Below, piece by piece: positions 1 through 6,792 of a stretch of 8,313 bases of DNA. Each line of letters opens with the position of its first letter. Within the stretch, counting starts at the first letter, position 1. Source of the stretch: Clostridia bacterium (GTDB lineage: Bacteria; Bacillota; Clostridia; Christensenellales; DTU072); assembly GCA_028701415.1 (NCBI GenBank), contig JAQVQU010000060.1:1-8313 (forward strand). Reading direction: 5' to 3'. Under the pieces are notes generated by a model. It did no database searches, was not told the DNA's origin, and saw nothing but the letters and a program-made list of their open reading frames with translations. The translations under genes were made by a program, and so were the position numbers.

Positions 1-2
1 AA

Positions 3-233
3 AAGAAGGGCACGGCAAAGTATGATGTATCCGAATTATTCCAGCAAGCTTTGGCAGAAAATCTGTTTATACGAACAAGGATTGATATGTATGAGTATTA
101 TTCAGAAACTGCAGTTCCTTTGGTGATCGCCGCAGGGGGGAATGTTTTAGCAACCGATTATCCCCCACATAATAACGACAGAACTGATTATGTTATTCCT
201 CTAGATAAGACGGTATTTCTAAAAAGTAACTAA
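3..233 (+). CDS. C-terminal end of a probable Ca2+-dependent phosphoinositide phospholipase C-like protein (partial)
   Basis: The reading frame is open from the left edge (codons begin at position 3) to a TAA at 231-233, so this is the last 76 residues of a longer protein. A TTG at 51 is an internal codon, not a start. The visible tail has the order IRTRID, then a helix ending AAGGNVLATDYPP, then a short strand-rich end. In the Ca2+-dependent phosphoinositide phospholipase C family (a TIM-barrel phosphodiesterase first known from Streptomyces) the barrel ends in a very similar RTRxD ... A..sGaqxvsTDY pattern. That family cleaves phosphatidylinositol-type lipids and is usually secreted. The assignment rests on remembered family pattern only; the catalytic histidines and any signal peptide lie outside the window. 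Another TIM-barrel phosphodiesterase, such as a GDPD-like enzyme, is the main alternative. Confidence 0.55.
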   Translation, partial: KKGTAKYDVSELFQQALAENLFIRTRIDMYEYYSETAVPLVIAAGGNVLATDYPPHNNDRTDYVIPLDKTVFLKSN

Positions 234-319
234 AGAATTATATATTACTTAGAATATACCTTCTGTACTGTCTTTTTATAGTATATTTGAAGTGCTCCAT
301 TTAATAATACTTGCTATTA

Positions 320-372
320 CCTCAAAAAGTGGAAACAAAAGGCCTCAAAAAGTGGAAACAAAAGGCCTCAAA
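320..372. repeat. 23-bp tandem repeat, two full copies plus 7 bases; possible relic IS21-type end
   Basis: Two identical 23-base units occupy 320-342 and 343-365, each beginning CCTCAAAAAGTGG and ending AACAAAAGG. They are followed by the first seven bases of a third copy (366-372). On the minus strand the core reads GTTTCCACTTTTTGAGG twice. IS21-family elements carry several short repeats inside their ends and terminate in TGT...ACA, and the second copy contains GTGGAAACA ending at 360. This fits a solitary transposon end, but no istA/istB-like coding sequence is nearby, so the IS link is inference. The repeats lie directly upstream of a degenerate gene. Confidence 0.6.
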
Positions 373-422
373 TTATTGAAGTTGACAGAAAATATTGTGG
401 CTGGGGCGAGGAGAAAAAAGAG

Positions 423-921
423 TTGGAAATTGTGAAATCGGGAAATTCGATAGGGGGGAATAAAAGAGAAACAGAATATGATGCAGGTTATATAGAAGCG
501 ATTTGCACTCTTTGCAAAAAACCGCTTTGGCTTGCGGCAAGAATTGTTCTTTCGGATGACAATCCGTTAAAAGAACAAGAGCATGAGTTGATTGAAAGCA
601 GGGCTTACATTGTAATGAAATATGAAACGCAACCGCAAACATTTTTAACTAACACAAACAACGGAGCAAGGATGTTTTCTGTTTTTACATCACTGGAGGC
701 GGGGCGAGATTATGTAGACAACTGCCAAAGTAAAAGGTAGCAAGCTTGTTCATCTGCACACGAGCGGACACGCAACGGCAAAGGATATCAAAAAAGTTTG
801 CGAGATAACAAAGGCAAAGGTTGTTATTCCAATACACAGCGATAAGCCCGAAGCATTCCACGAATTAGGGATTGAGGCAGAGATTAGAGTTTTGCAGGAT
901 GGCGAAAGCGTAATTATATGA
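423..921 (+). pseudogene. Degenerate MBL-fold (RNase J-like) metallohydrolase: internally deleted and frameshifted
   Basis: Two reading frames together resemble a truncated metallo-beta-lactamase-fold hydrolase with an RNA-specificity domain. Frame 3 starts with a TTG at 423, preceded by GAGGAG at 408-413, and begins MEIVKSGNSIGGNK, like the first strands of such proteins. It then jumps to what looks like a middle or late segment (residues about 22-100, with TLCKKPLWLAARIVLSDD and FLTNTNNGARMFS) and stops at 738-740. The rest continues in frame 1 from about 718 to a TGA at 919-921, with HTSGHATAKDIKK and VVIPIHSDKPEAF, the hallmark C-terminal motif of the RNase J-like group. The HxHxDH metal-binding motif is absent, so the catalytic core appears deleted. 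Changing from frame 3 to frame 1 near 715-722 needs one extra base or two missing bases. Frame 3 is in fact open from 291, so the relic may begin earlier. A sequencing error could explain the frameshift but not the missing core. Confidence 0.75.
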
Positions 922-1163
922 TCAAGAAATGAGAGAAAGTAGGGCTTTTCAGCCCCTATCGAACGCGGAAAAAAAGCACTTTGTGCCACACCATAAAGGG
1001 AGAAAAGCAATAATTTGTTAGCGCAGAAATAATTAGTATTTAGTGGTAGGACATAATAATTAAGTGGAAGTAAAATTTATTTTAAGCGGGTCTAGAATAC
1101 TCTTTCTATTTTGTAGTAAAAATTTAAAATCAATAAGTGATTAACTCTCAAATGGCTAGATAG
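922..1163. other. Non-coding stretch after the pseudogene; one weak hairpin
   Basis: I see no credible gene here. A small hairpin, GGGCT (942-946), loop TTTC, AGCCC (951-955), sits 20 bases after the pseudogene stop. It lacks a following T-run and is not a convincing terminator. The rest is AT-rich with no recognisable RNA gene. Confidence 0.4.
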
Positions 1164-1195
1164 AAAAAAGCCACCAAGGTAAAAACCTAAGTGGC
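1164..1195 (-). terminator. Rho-independent terminator of the metallophosphoesterase gene
   Basis: Read on the minus strand, the stem is GCCAC, a TT/TG internal mismatch, AGGT, loop TTTT, ACCT and GTGGC, followed directly by TTTTTTC. The two stem arms are 1185-1195 and 1170-1180, and the T-run corresponds to A1164-A1169. It begins about 24 bases past the stop codon of the minus-strand lipoprotein gene, the expected place for its terminator. No T-run follows on the plus strand, so it is probably one-directional. Confidence 0.88.
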
Positions 1196-1218
1196 AAATT
1201 ATTTGTAGAGTTAGAGTG

Positions 1219-3183
1219 TTATTTTGGATAAACTGTAAAATCTGCTCTTGCTATTACTAGATCCTGGGTTTTTGTATATGTATCATATAATGCCCCTCTA
1301 CCTAGAGTGACAAAGAAAAAGCTTTCAATTAGTGTAGCAAAATCCAAATCTCCAGTAAACGCTTCCTCAATTGAATCAACTGGAAGGAGGGTAGAGAGTT
1401 CCGTGCCTATTAAAACATTAATTGATGGCATAAGAGTATAAAGAGCCATTAGAAGTTGTTCAGCAGATACGTTTGATAAATCTAAAAAGCTAAGTGCGCC
1501 AGGTAGCTCAAGTTCGGCAATAACAGGAAGGGATAATATATTATCTAAAATATTGCCTTCGTCTAGAGCTAATTTTCCTTCAGTATAGACTCTTCTAATT
1601 ACATCTTCCGTATCGACTAATTGGATTTCCGGGATAAACCCTTGAACAAACTCAAAAAAGTTATTTTCCTTAAGATTTGCAATTAGGCCAAATAGCCCAT
1701 ATTTTATCAGCTCAAGCTCGGGAGCTCCTTGGATATATTCTGTTTCTCCAGCACAAATTGCTCTAAAGACAATGGTTGTTACAACATCAAATATTGTTTT
1801 ATATTCAGTTGTAGGGAAGTTGCCAGTGAAACCATATTTAATGGCTAGTCCCTCAACGGTTAAATCAGCTTCAAGAACCTTGTCTTTTTCGTAAAGAGGC
1901 ATCTCAAGCATGTAATCTAAAATAGTGTTTGTTGCATACTCAGTGACTTGTGTGACTGTATCGGGGTTGATTAGTGGATCAGATAAATCTAAACCCAACA
2001 CAAATTCAGCAAAATACGCAGGTATTAGTTGTAGCGTCTCGTTAAAATTCCCAACAAAGTCCACTTTACCAAATTCAAGAGAAAAGTTCTCCCAGTTAGT
2101 TAATATTTGGTTTTTGTCTTCTGCTGTAAGATATCCCGGGAGATTTCCCTCGGTTGGAACAATATGTTTCAGCGAAATATCAAGGTAATTTGCGCTAAAG
2201 CGAAGTTGTCTATATGTACTATCATAAAATGAAGTGCAATTGCCCATAATATCTAAAAACATCTTCTCGTTTTCGCCGACAATATGACCAGACGGCACTT
2301 GCATAATATCGTTTGAATGAACATGTCCAGACAATAAATAGGTTAAGCCAGCCTCAGCTAGTTGTTTTTTCATGTTGGCTAGAACGGTTTTGTTTGTAGC
2401 AATAGAAGTAGTAACATTTATTCCTAATGTTTCATAAAGGCCAGTAAATCTTTCTCCAAGTGGCTTATGCATCATTAATATAGGGGTTTTGCCAGCAAAA
2501 AAAGCTGATTCAACTTGAGTTTCTATCCAGTTAACTAAATCTTGGGTGATGGGTGCGGAGACATTATCCACTCCTATAAGGGTATAATCGGGAGTAATAT
2601 CTAAAACATATGAAAGTGAATTTTGATATCTAGTTGAGTTAGACCCATAACCATAATCTTCATAAATCTCAGCAAACTTTTCGTTTGTAGCTTTAGGAAT
2701 CTCTATAGGCCCTGTTGAAGTGTAGCGATATGCCTTTCCCCCTAAAACTCCTAAGTCATGATTGCCAGGAACGACATATGTTTGAATGCCGTGTTCTTTC
2801 ATCCTATCTAATTCCAAGGCAACTTGTTGATGGGATATCTCTGTTCCTCTTTCAGTAAGGTCTCCAGCGATTAAAACATATTTTACTCCACTAGCAATTA
2901 CATCATCGCAAAATGTTTTAAAAATGGCTTCTGAAATGAAATTCATTTTTTGAGTGTCAATTTCCTTTTGTACAAACGCAGGATGTTTATAATCGTTGAT
3001 CTCCGTCTCTGCTTCCATTACATGGACATCAGTTGCAAAGGCGAATTCGAGCTCTGTCTGTTCAGCTGCAGCTATTTCAAGAGGTGTAGGAAAATATTCC
3101 TCCTCAGGCTTACATGAAGTTAAAATAACGGCAGTTAAAATAATTGATAAGAATAAAAAAATAAATATGGCCAGTTTTTTCAT
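1219..3183 (-). CDS. Lipoprotein metallophosphoesterase (calcineurin-like)
   Basis: This 654-residue protein is predicted to be exported and lipid-anchored: KK, a hydrophobic segment (residues 4-21) and the lipobox LTSC with the acylated cysteine at 24. Residues about 45-292 form a calcineurin-like phosphoesterase domain with every dimetal motif visible: DVH (D52, H54), GDLTERG (D108), GNHD (140-143), the MMHKP histidine (H239) and GHVH (286-289). It should hydrolyse a phosphomonoester or phosphodiester on the outer face of the membrane, but the substrate cannot be read from sequence. The remaining roughly 360 residues match no domain I recognise; they look like soluble helical sequence, with no clear second membrane span. 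The start is firm: GGGGGA lies four bases before the ATG and the signal peptide begins at once. A promoter lies just upstream and a strong terminator follows, so it is probably monocistronic. The enzyme class is sure; the role is not. Confidence 0.92.
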   Translation of the reverse strand: MKKLAIFIFLFLSIILTAVILTSCKPEEEYFPTPLEIAAAEQTELEFAFATDVHVMEAETEINDYKHPAFVQKEIDTQKMNFISEAIFKTFCDDVIASGVKYVLIAGDLTERGTEISHQQVALELDRMKEHGIQTYVVPGNHDLGVLGGKAYRYTSTGPIEIPKATNEKFAEIYEDYGYGSNSTRYQNSLSYVLDITPDYTLIGVDNVSAPITQDLVNWIETQVESAFFAGKTPILMMHKPLGERFTGLYETLGINVTTSIATNKTVLANMKKQLAEAGLTYLLSGHVHSNDIMQVPSGHIVGENEKMFLDIMGNCTSFYDSTYRQLRFSANYLDISLKHIVPTEGNLPGYLTAEDKNQILTNWENFSLEFGKVDFVGNFNETLQLIPAYFAEFVLGLDLSDPLINPDTVTQVTEYATNTILDYMLEMPLYEKDKVLEADLTVEGLAIKYGFTGNFPTTEYKTIFDVVTTIVFRAICAGETEYIQGAPELELIKYGLFGLIANLKENNFFEFVQGFIPEIQLVDTEDVIRRVYTEGKLALDEGNILDNILSLPVIAELELPGALSFLDLSNVSAEQLLMALYTLMPSINVLIGTELSTLLPVDSIEEAFTGDLDFATLIESFFFVTLGRGALYDTYTKTQDLVIARADFTVYPK

Positions 3184-3234
3184 AATTTCCCCCGATTAAT
3201 AACTAGACTATATAATAAACATTATTTTAATTTC

Positions 3235-3262
3235 TATATATACAAAGAAGAGCTAATTTCAA
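3235..3262 (-). promoter_or_regulatory. Candidate sigma-A promoter for the metallophosphoesterase gene
   Basis: On the minus strand TTGAAA (3262-3257) is followed after 16 bases by TATATA (3240-3235). This places the start of transcription near 3228 and gives a leader of about 45 bases with a GGGGGA ribosome site. The region is very AT-rich and other TATA-like hexamers occur, so the exact boxes are tentative. Confidence 0.45.
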
Positions 3263-3285
3263 GTTAAGAAAAATCAGTTAATATA

Positions 3286-3705
3286 TCAGCCCGTATATTG
3301 GACTAGCGCTAAGTCGGGATTATGTTGCTTGATGGCTTTTAGAAATAGCTTAAAAGGATTTAAATACCATCTATTCATATGTTCTTTTGAGGTACATAGT
3401 ACTAATGTTGTGGCGTTTAAGGCAATTGCCATTGGCACAGAATACTTTGCGTTTTCTCTTGTGGTTAGTGAGGTTGTTTCCCGAACAATCTTCTCTTCCG
3501 GTATGCCTTCAGAAATCAAAAATTCATACATTTTCTGAGCTTCTGAAACTCCGGAAATTGGATTGGCCATACCCCCAGATACTATTATATAGCTAGGTCT
3601 TACATCTTCATAAAGCCGTAGGGCAAGATTCATGCGATGCTGCAGTATTTCGGTAAAAGAACCGTCATCATTCAACCTATTACCTAAAATTATAGCGACT
3701 TTCAT
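3286..3705 (-). CDS. Small YdcF/SanA/ElyC-type DUF218 protein
   Basis: This 139-residue protein covers the DUF218 core found in YdcF, SanA and ElyC. The motifs appear in family order: MKVAIILGNRL (strand 1 and GxR-like turn), IIVSGG (40-45), SEA (54-56), GIPEEKIVRE (67-76), S79 with TTRENA (81-86), and LCTSKEHMNR (103-112). The family has a Rossmann-like fold; SanA and ElyC affect envelope barrier or peptidoglycan-related functions, and YdcF binds S-adenosylmethionine in vitro. There is no signal peptide or membrane span, so this is a short cytoplasmic stand-alone version, near the low end of family length. The C-terminus stops soon after the H109-R112 motif. A GGATGG eight bases before the ATG is a plausible ribosome site. 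It is in the same direction as the metallophosphoesterase gene 102 bases downstream, but that gene has its own candidate promoter. Family assignment is good; the biochemical role is unknown. Confidence 0.82.
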   Translation of the reverse strand: MKVAIILGNRLNDDGSFTEILQHRMNLALRLYEDVRPSYIIVSGGMANPISGVSEAQKMYEFLISEGIPEEKIVRETTSLTTRENAKYSVPMAIALNATTLVLCTSKEHMNRWYLNPFKLFLKAIKQHNPDLALVQYTG

Positions 3706-3729
3706 AGTATTACCATCCGACTATTTTTT

Positions 3730-3738
3730 ATTATATCA
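3730..3738 (-). promoter_or_regulatory. Extended -10 promoter for the DUF218 gene
   Basis: The minus strand carries TGATATAAT, a perfect TATAAT box (3735-3730) with the extended TG one base before it. The best -35 at 17-base spacing (TTATTA) is poor, as is common with extended -10 promoters. Transcription would start near 3723 and leave a leader of about 17 bases holding the GGATGG ribosome site. Confidence 0.55.
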
Positions 3739-3790
3739 CGACAATATATACCTAATAAAGAAATATAATAAAATAAAAAGAAAAATAGGT

Positions 3791-3896
3791 TTAATAGAGG
3801 GCATAGTTAATTGCCAAAGTAAGTTCAGTAGTTGTATTGGCATGGGGATATTTGCGCAATATATTGAGAGAAACAAGAAGGGGGATTAATAGAGGG
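3791..3896. repeat. 11-bp direct repeat flanking 84 bases between two minus-strand genes
   Basis: TTAATAGAGGG occurs at 3791-3801 and again at 3886-3896. The enclosed 84 bases show no gene and only a weak six-base inverted repeat, TGCCAA / TTGGCA. This lies in the intergenic space between the DUF218 promoter and the 3' end of the ATPase gene. No convincing terminator for the ATPase gene is visible here. In AT-rich DNA an 11-base match at this distance could be chance. Confidence 0.35.
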
Positions 3897-3907
3897 TTTT
3901 TAAATAT

Positions 3908-5104
3908 TCACCATTGTTTTCGTAATAAAAAATCCCCTAAATAAATTATTTCAATCCCATTTTCAATCCCTTTTGCAAGCTTGTCTAATGTGACCACATA
4001 CTTATGATAGTGATCACTAATATCATTCAAATTATCAATCTCACGGTTAGATTCATGGGGGAGTTCTTTACAAACTTGGATATATACTTTTTCGTTTAAA
4101 TTGATTCCCACAAAATCAATTTCTTTGGTGTAATTTTTTCCGACATAAGCCTCATAACCTCTTCTCTTTAATTCTAAAAATACTATATTCTCAAGTATCG
4201 ATGAAAGCATTGAACCATTATATCCTTGTTTGCTGTATTTAAAAGATATATCTGACAAATAGTACTTTTCTAATGTTTTTAGCACCGATTTTCCCTTCAA
4301 ATCATATCTACTGCATGGGTAGATAATAAAAGCTTCTGTTAACCATTTGATGTAGTTATATATTGCTTCGACCGATATAGTCCTTTTTTCGTTTTTTAAA
4401 AATGAGACTATTGTGTTTGCCGAGAAGGTCTTCCCTACATTTTCAATAATATATTTAACAACTCGATCAAATAAATCTTGATTCCGGATCTCATGTCTTT
4501 TAGCGATATCTCTTGATATAACACTTGAATATATCCCCTCTACAACTTGATAGGCTGAATGTGTATCAAAGTTGTTTAATGCAACAAGAGGAAATCCACC
4601 ATATTGTATATATTCCATCAAAAGATCATTTTGGGCTTGCCTCGAAAAGCCTTTGAATGTCAAATACTCTTCATAAGAAAGAGTATATACAGGAATAGAT
4701 ATGTATCTACCAGATAGATATGTAGATATCTCACTCGACATTAGCTTTGAATTTGATCCAGTGATATATATATCAACATCTTCATCTTCGAAAAGGCTAT
4801 TAACAACTTTTTCCCAGCCAACTATTTCCTGCAACTCATCCAATAATAAGTAACATCTTCCTTTACTGATTATGGATTCCTTTAAATCGTTATACATTTG
4901 AGTCGCATTATAGCTTTCATGAATATTATCAGTATATCTTCTTATAATTATATTACTCAAAGGGATTCCCTTAAGACAAAGTTCGTCCTTTATCATATTG
5001 AATATTGTGGACTTGCCACTGCGCCGTACGCCAGCCAGAATTTTTACTATTTTGACATCCATGAATGGTTTAATCGCATTCATATAATCAGGTCTTAATA
5101 TCAT
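3908..5104 (-). CDS. AAA+ ATPase of the AAA_14/DUF4143 class (COG1373-like)
   Basis: From the ATG at 5104 the protein has 398 residues. The N-terminal ATPase has a Walker A motif GVRRSGKST (25-33), Walker B LLLDEL (86-91) and a sensor-like TGSNSKLMSSE (115-125) followed by LSGRY. Residues about 210-260 look like a winged-helix segment (ENVGKTFSANTI ... SVEAIYNYIKWL). The C-terminal part is DUF4143, related to PD-(D/E)xK nucleases, with LENIVFLEL (E305), EIDFV (328-332) and YIQVCK (341-346), where Q343 stands at the usual acidic position, as I recall it does in many members. The family is widespread and patchily distributed in bacteria and archaea, with no settled function. An in-frame ATG at 5137 would add 11 residues but lies within the promoter spacer; the 5104 start has an AGAGGT ribosome site at good distance. 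Dyad repeats upstream suggest regulated expression, perhaps by its own winged-helix part. Family call is strong; role unknown. Confidence 0.88.
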   Translation of the reverse strand: MILRPDYMNAIKPFMDVKIVKILAGVRRSGKSTIFNMIKDELCLKGIPLSNIIIRRYTDNIHESYNATQMYNDLKESIISKGRCYLLLDELQEIVGWEKVVNSLFEDEDVDIYITGSNSKLMSSEISTYLSGRYISIPVYTLSYEEYLTFKGFSRQAQNDLLMEYIQYGGFPLVALNNFDTHSAYQVVEGIYSSVISRDIAKRHEIRNQDLFDRVVKYIIENVGKTFSANTIVSFLKNEKRTISVEAIYNYIKWLTEAFIIYPCSRYDLKGKSVLKTLEKYYLSDISFKYSKQGYNGSMLSSILENIVFLELKRRGYEAYVGKNYTKEIDFVGINLNEKVYIQVCKELPHESNREIDNLNDISDHYHKYVVTLDKLAKGIENGIEIIYLGDFLLRKQW

Positions 5105-5127
5105 ATTGCACCTCTTTTTATACCTAA

Positions 5128-5156
5128 AGCATACCAAATAAATGCATAAAGTACAA
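5128..5156 (-). promoter_or_regulatory. Promoter of the AAA_14/DUF4143 ATPase gene
   Basis: On the minus strand TTGTAC (5156-5151), a 17-base spacer and TATGCT (5133-5128) form a good sigma-A type promoter, and TGG just before the -10 gives an extended -10. Transcription would start near 5121, a few bases before the AGAGGT ribosome site and 17 bases before the ATG at 5104. The first dyad repeat begins 12 bases upstream of the -35 box. Confidence 0.65.
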
Positions 5157-5330
5157 TAGTTTATATGGTTATAACCGAAAAAGTTGTAAGATTTCTATAG
5201 TTTATGTGGTTATAACCGAAAAAGTTGTAAAATACTGATACTTTTTTGGTGGCAAGCTTGGAAGTAAAATTTAAGTCGTTATAGCCGAAAAAGTTATAAA
5301 ACTGCGATACTTTTTTGGTAGCAAACTTGA
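5156..5330. repeat. Three copies of a 21-bp dyad element upstream of the ATPase promoter (candidate operator array)
   Basis: Copies A (5169-5189) and B (5210-5230) are identical: TTATAAC, spacer CGAAAAA, GTTGTAA. Copy C (5279-5299) is TTATAGC, CGAAAAA, GTTATAA. Each is a 7-7-7 inverted repeat with one mismatch between arms. A and B lie in 34-base units (5156-5189 and 5197-5230) that differ at one position, 41 bases apart, and each contains the perfect palindrome GGTTATAACC. B and C lie in longer related units (5201-5260 and 5270-5329), about 50 of 60 bases alike, which also share GATACTTTTTTGGT and GCAARCTTG downstream of the dyad. Dyad A is 12 bases upstream of the ATPase -35 box. This looks like a regulator-binding array, or a repeat family placed at the promoter. 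Confidence 0.8.
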
Positions 5331-5369
5331 TCCTATACTATTTCGCCCATATATAATAAATTTCCTAGA

Positions 5370-6623
5370 TTATAAAATACTGGTAGTTTTTTCTTTTTTA
5401 ATCAAAAATATAGCACTAACTAAAGAAACGACAATTGCTAAAGAGCTAAATATAATTATAGCTATTTTACTAACATCATAAAGCAAGCCAACTATCGTAC
5501 TTCCGATAAACCATGCTGTGCCAAATACTGCACCAAAAACACCATAAGCTGAAGCTCTTCTATCTTTATCCACATATCTACAAACAATTGCTTTAAATAT
5601 AGACTCTTGTGCGCCCATACATATGCCCCATACTAAAATTCCTGCAAATATCATAAAGATATTGTTGCCATAGAAAACAAGGGGAGTAATAAACAGTGAA
5701 AACATAATTGCGATGCATAATGATAACAATCCTTTTTTATCATATAAATATCCAAAAAACAGGGCTGAGATAGCATCTATTCCCATTACTATAGAATAAA
5801 TGAGGGGTATATATGTCAAATCAAGTAGCTTAAGTGCAGTGACATGATAAGAGATAAAGGGAAAATCAACAAAACCTAAAGCTAAAAATGAAATGCAAAT
5901 CAAATAAATAATAAACTTTCCATTCTTTTTAATGGATAATGTAGGGAGTTCTTTACGCTCTTCAAACTCTTTTGGGCGAGGATATTTAAACCGGGCAAAA
6001 AATAGTATCACTATGGTAACTACTGCGAAGATTCCAAGGATAAAGAAACTATATTGATAGTTTTTGAGTTCAGATGAACCTAAATTAGAAGATAAAACTG
6101 AAAAAACCATAAGAGGGCCCAAAAATGCACCTAGTTGATCGAGCATCTCATTAATCGCGAATGCTTTTCCGGCTCCAAAATAAGGGGCCGTAAAACTAGT
6201 TAAGGCAGATTTTGCTGGAGCTCTAATAGCTTTCCCAACACGCTCAAGAACAATTAGCACTAGTGCGATTTGCCAAAAGCTCGGATTAACAAAACCAAGC
6301 AGTGGTATTGCAAGAAGATTGACACTATATCCTAGAATCATCATTAGCCAATATTTGCCAGTTTTATCAGCAATATATCCCGTTGCTAGTCGAAGCGAAT
6401 GGCCAATAAACTCGCCAAGTCCTGCAATGAATGACACGAAAAAGGCACTTACTCCGAGTAGACTTAAATATTGTCCATACATGCTTCGCGCACCCTCGTG
6501 AGTGAAATCGGAAAAGAAGCTTACAAACCCGAGTAGCAATAAAAAAACTGCAGCTTTCTTTTTAAGCTGATTTTCAGTCGTGTTTGGGTCTAATAAATTA
6601 AATTTTTGTTGATTTCTTTTCAT
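5370..6623 (-). CDS. MFS transporter (12-span permease)
   Basis: This 417-residue protein is a major facilitator carrier of the cytoplasmic membrane. After a polar N-terminal tail of about 23 residues, hydrophobic spans alternate with short loops. Motif A, GYIADKTGKY (82-91), lies between spans 2 and 3, and a second motif-A-like loop, GYLYDKKG, marks the second half. A charged central loop (around FKYPRPKEFEERKE) separates the two six-span halves. LGFVSFFSDFTHEGARS in span 1 and LERVGKAIRAPAK (126-138) are typical of a broad uncharacterised MFS group found in many bacteria and archaea. Substrate cannot be inferred; drug or metabolite export is a guess for the group. No Shine-Dalgarno site precedes the ATG; an extended -10 is placed for a leaderless message. 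It is divergent from the other MFS gene, and no clear terminator follows its stop before the dyad array. Confidence 0.88.
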   Translation of the reverse strand: MKRNQQKFNLLDPNTTENQLKKKAAVFLLLLGFVSFFSDFTHEGARSMYGQYLSLLGVSAFFVSFIAGLGEFIGHSLRLATGYIADKTGKYWLMMILGYSVNLLAIPLLGFVNPSFWQIALVLIVLERVGKAIRAPAKSALTSFTAPYFGAGKAFAINEMLDQLGAFLGPLMVFSVLSSNLGSSELKNYQYSFFILGIFAVVTIVILFFARFKYPRPKEFEERKELPTLSIKKNGKFIIYLICISFLALGFVDFPFISYHVTALKLLDLTYIPLIYSIVMGIDAISALFFGYLYDKKGLLSLCIAIMFSLFITPLVFYGNNIFMIFAGILVWGICMGAQESIFKAIVCRYVDKDRRASAYGVFGAVFGTAWFIGSTIVGLLYDVSKIAIIIFSSLAIVVSLVSAIFLIKKEKTTSIL

Positions 6624-6629
6624 TAGTTA

Positions 6630-6638
6630 ATGATAGCA
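6630..6638 (-). promoter_or_regulatory. Extended -10 placed for a leaderless transcript of the minus-strand MFS gene
   Basis: The minus strand reads TGCTATCAT followed by TAACTA and then the ATG at 6623. TATCAT (6635-6630) is a good -10 with the extended TG, and six bases separate it from the A of the start codon, the usual distance to the transcription start. The -35 at 17-base spacing (TTTATT) is weak. No ribosome site is visible in the upstream 20 bases. Confidence 0.4.
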
Positions 6639-6792
6639 CTAAAGGGTTTAAGAATAAATTTAATTTAACCATTTTAGCAAGATAGCGGATTTGTTCTATG
6701 GGGGAAAAGATCAACCTATTTATGTATGTGATTAAATACTTGCATGTTCTATTTGCGCCCTCTATTTACGGCGGGTTAAGTCTACATTAAGT

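Noticed and set aside
750..1010. 86-codon minus-strand open frame
   Set aside because: It is antisense to the MBL C-terminal relic, whose HTSGHA motif in the plus strand is clearly the real coding signal.
736..1080. Short matches between the decayed zone and the dyad array: GGTAGCAAGCTTG (738-750) and GGAAGTAAAATTTA (about 1066-1079)
   Set aside because: 13-14 base matches in an 8.3-kb AT-rich window are near the chance level, and neither place carries the dyad itself.
3632..3889. 85-codon plus-strand ORF ending in a charged tail
   Set aside because: Its start lies antisense to the DUF218 gene and the rest is in AT-rich intergenic sequence with no family likeness.
5156..5330. Reading the dyad array as a CRISPR-like array
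   Set aside because: There are only three copies with unequal 41- and 69-bp periods, and part of the spacers is itself duplicated; there are no cas genes.
6698..6790. 30-codon plus-strand ORF in the MFS intergenic region, starting MGEKINLF
   Set aside because: It is short, has no clear ribosome site and no recognisable pattern, and it overlaps promoter candidates.
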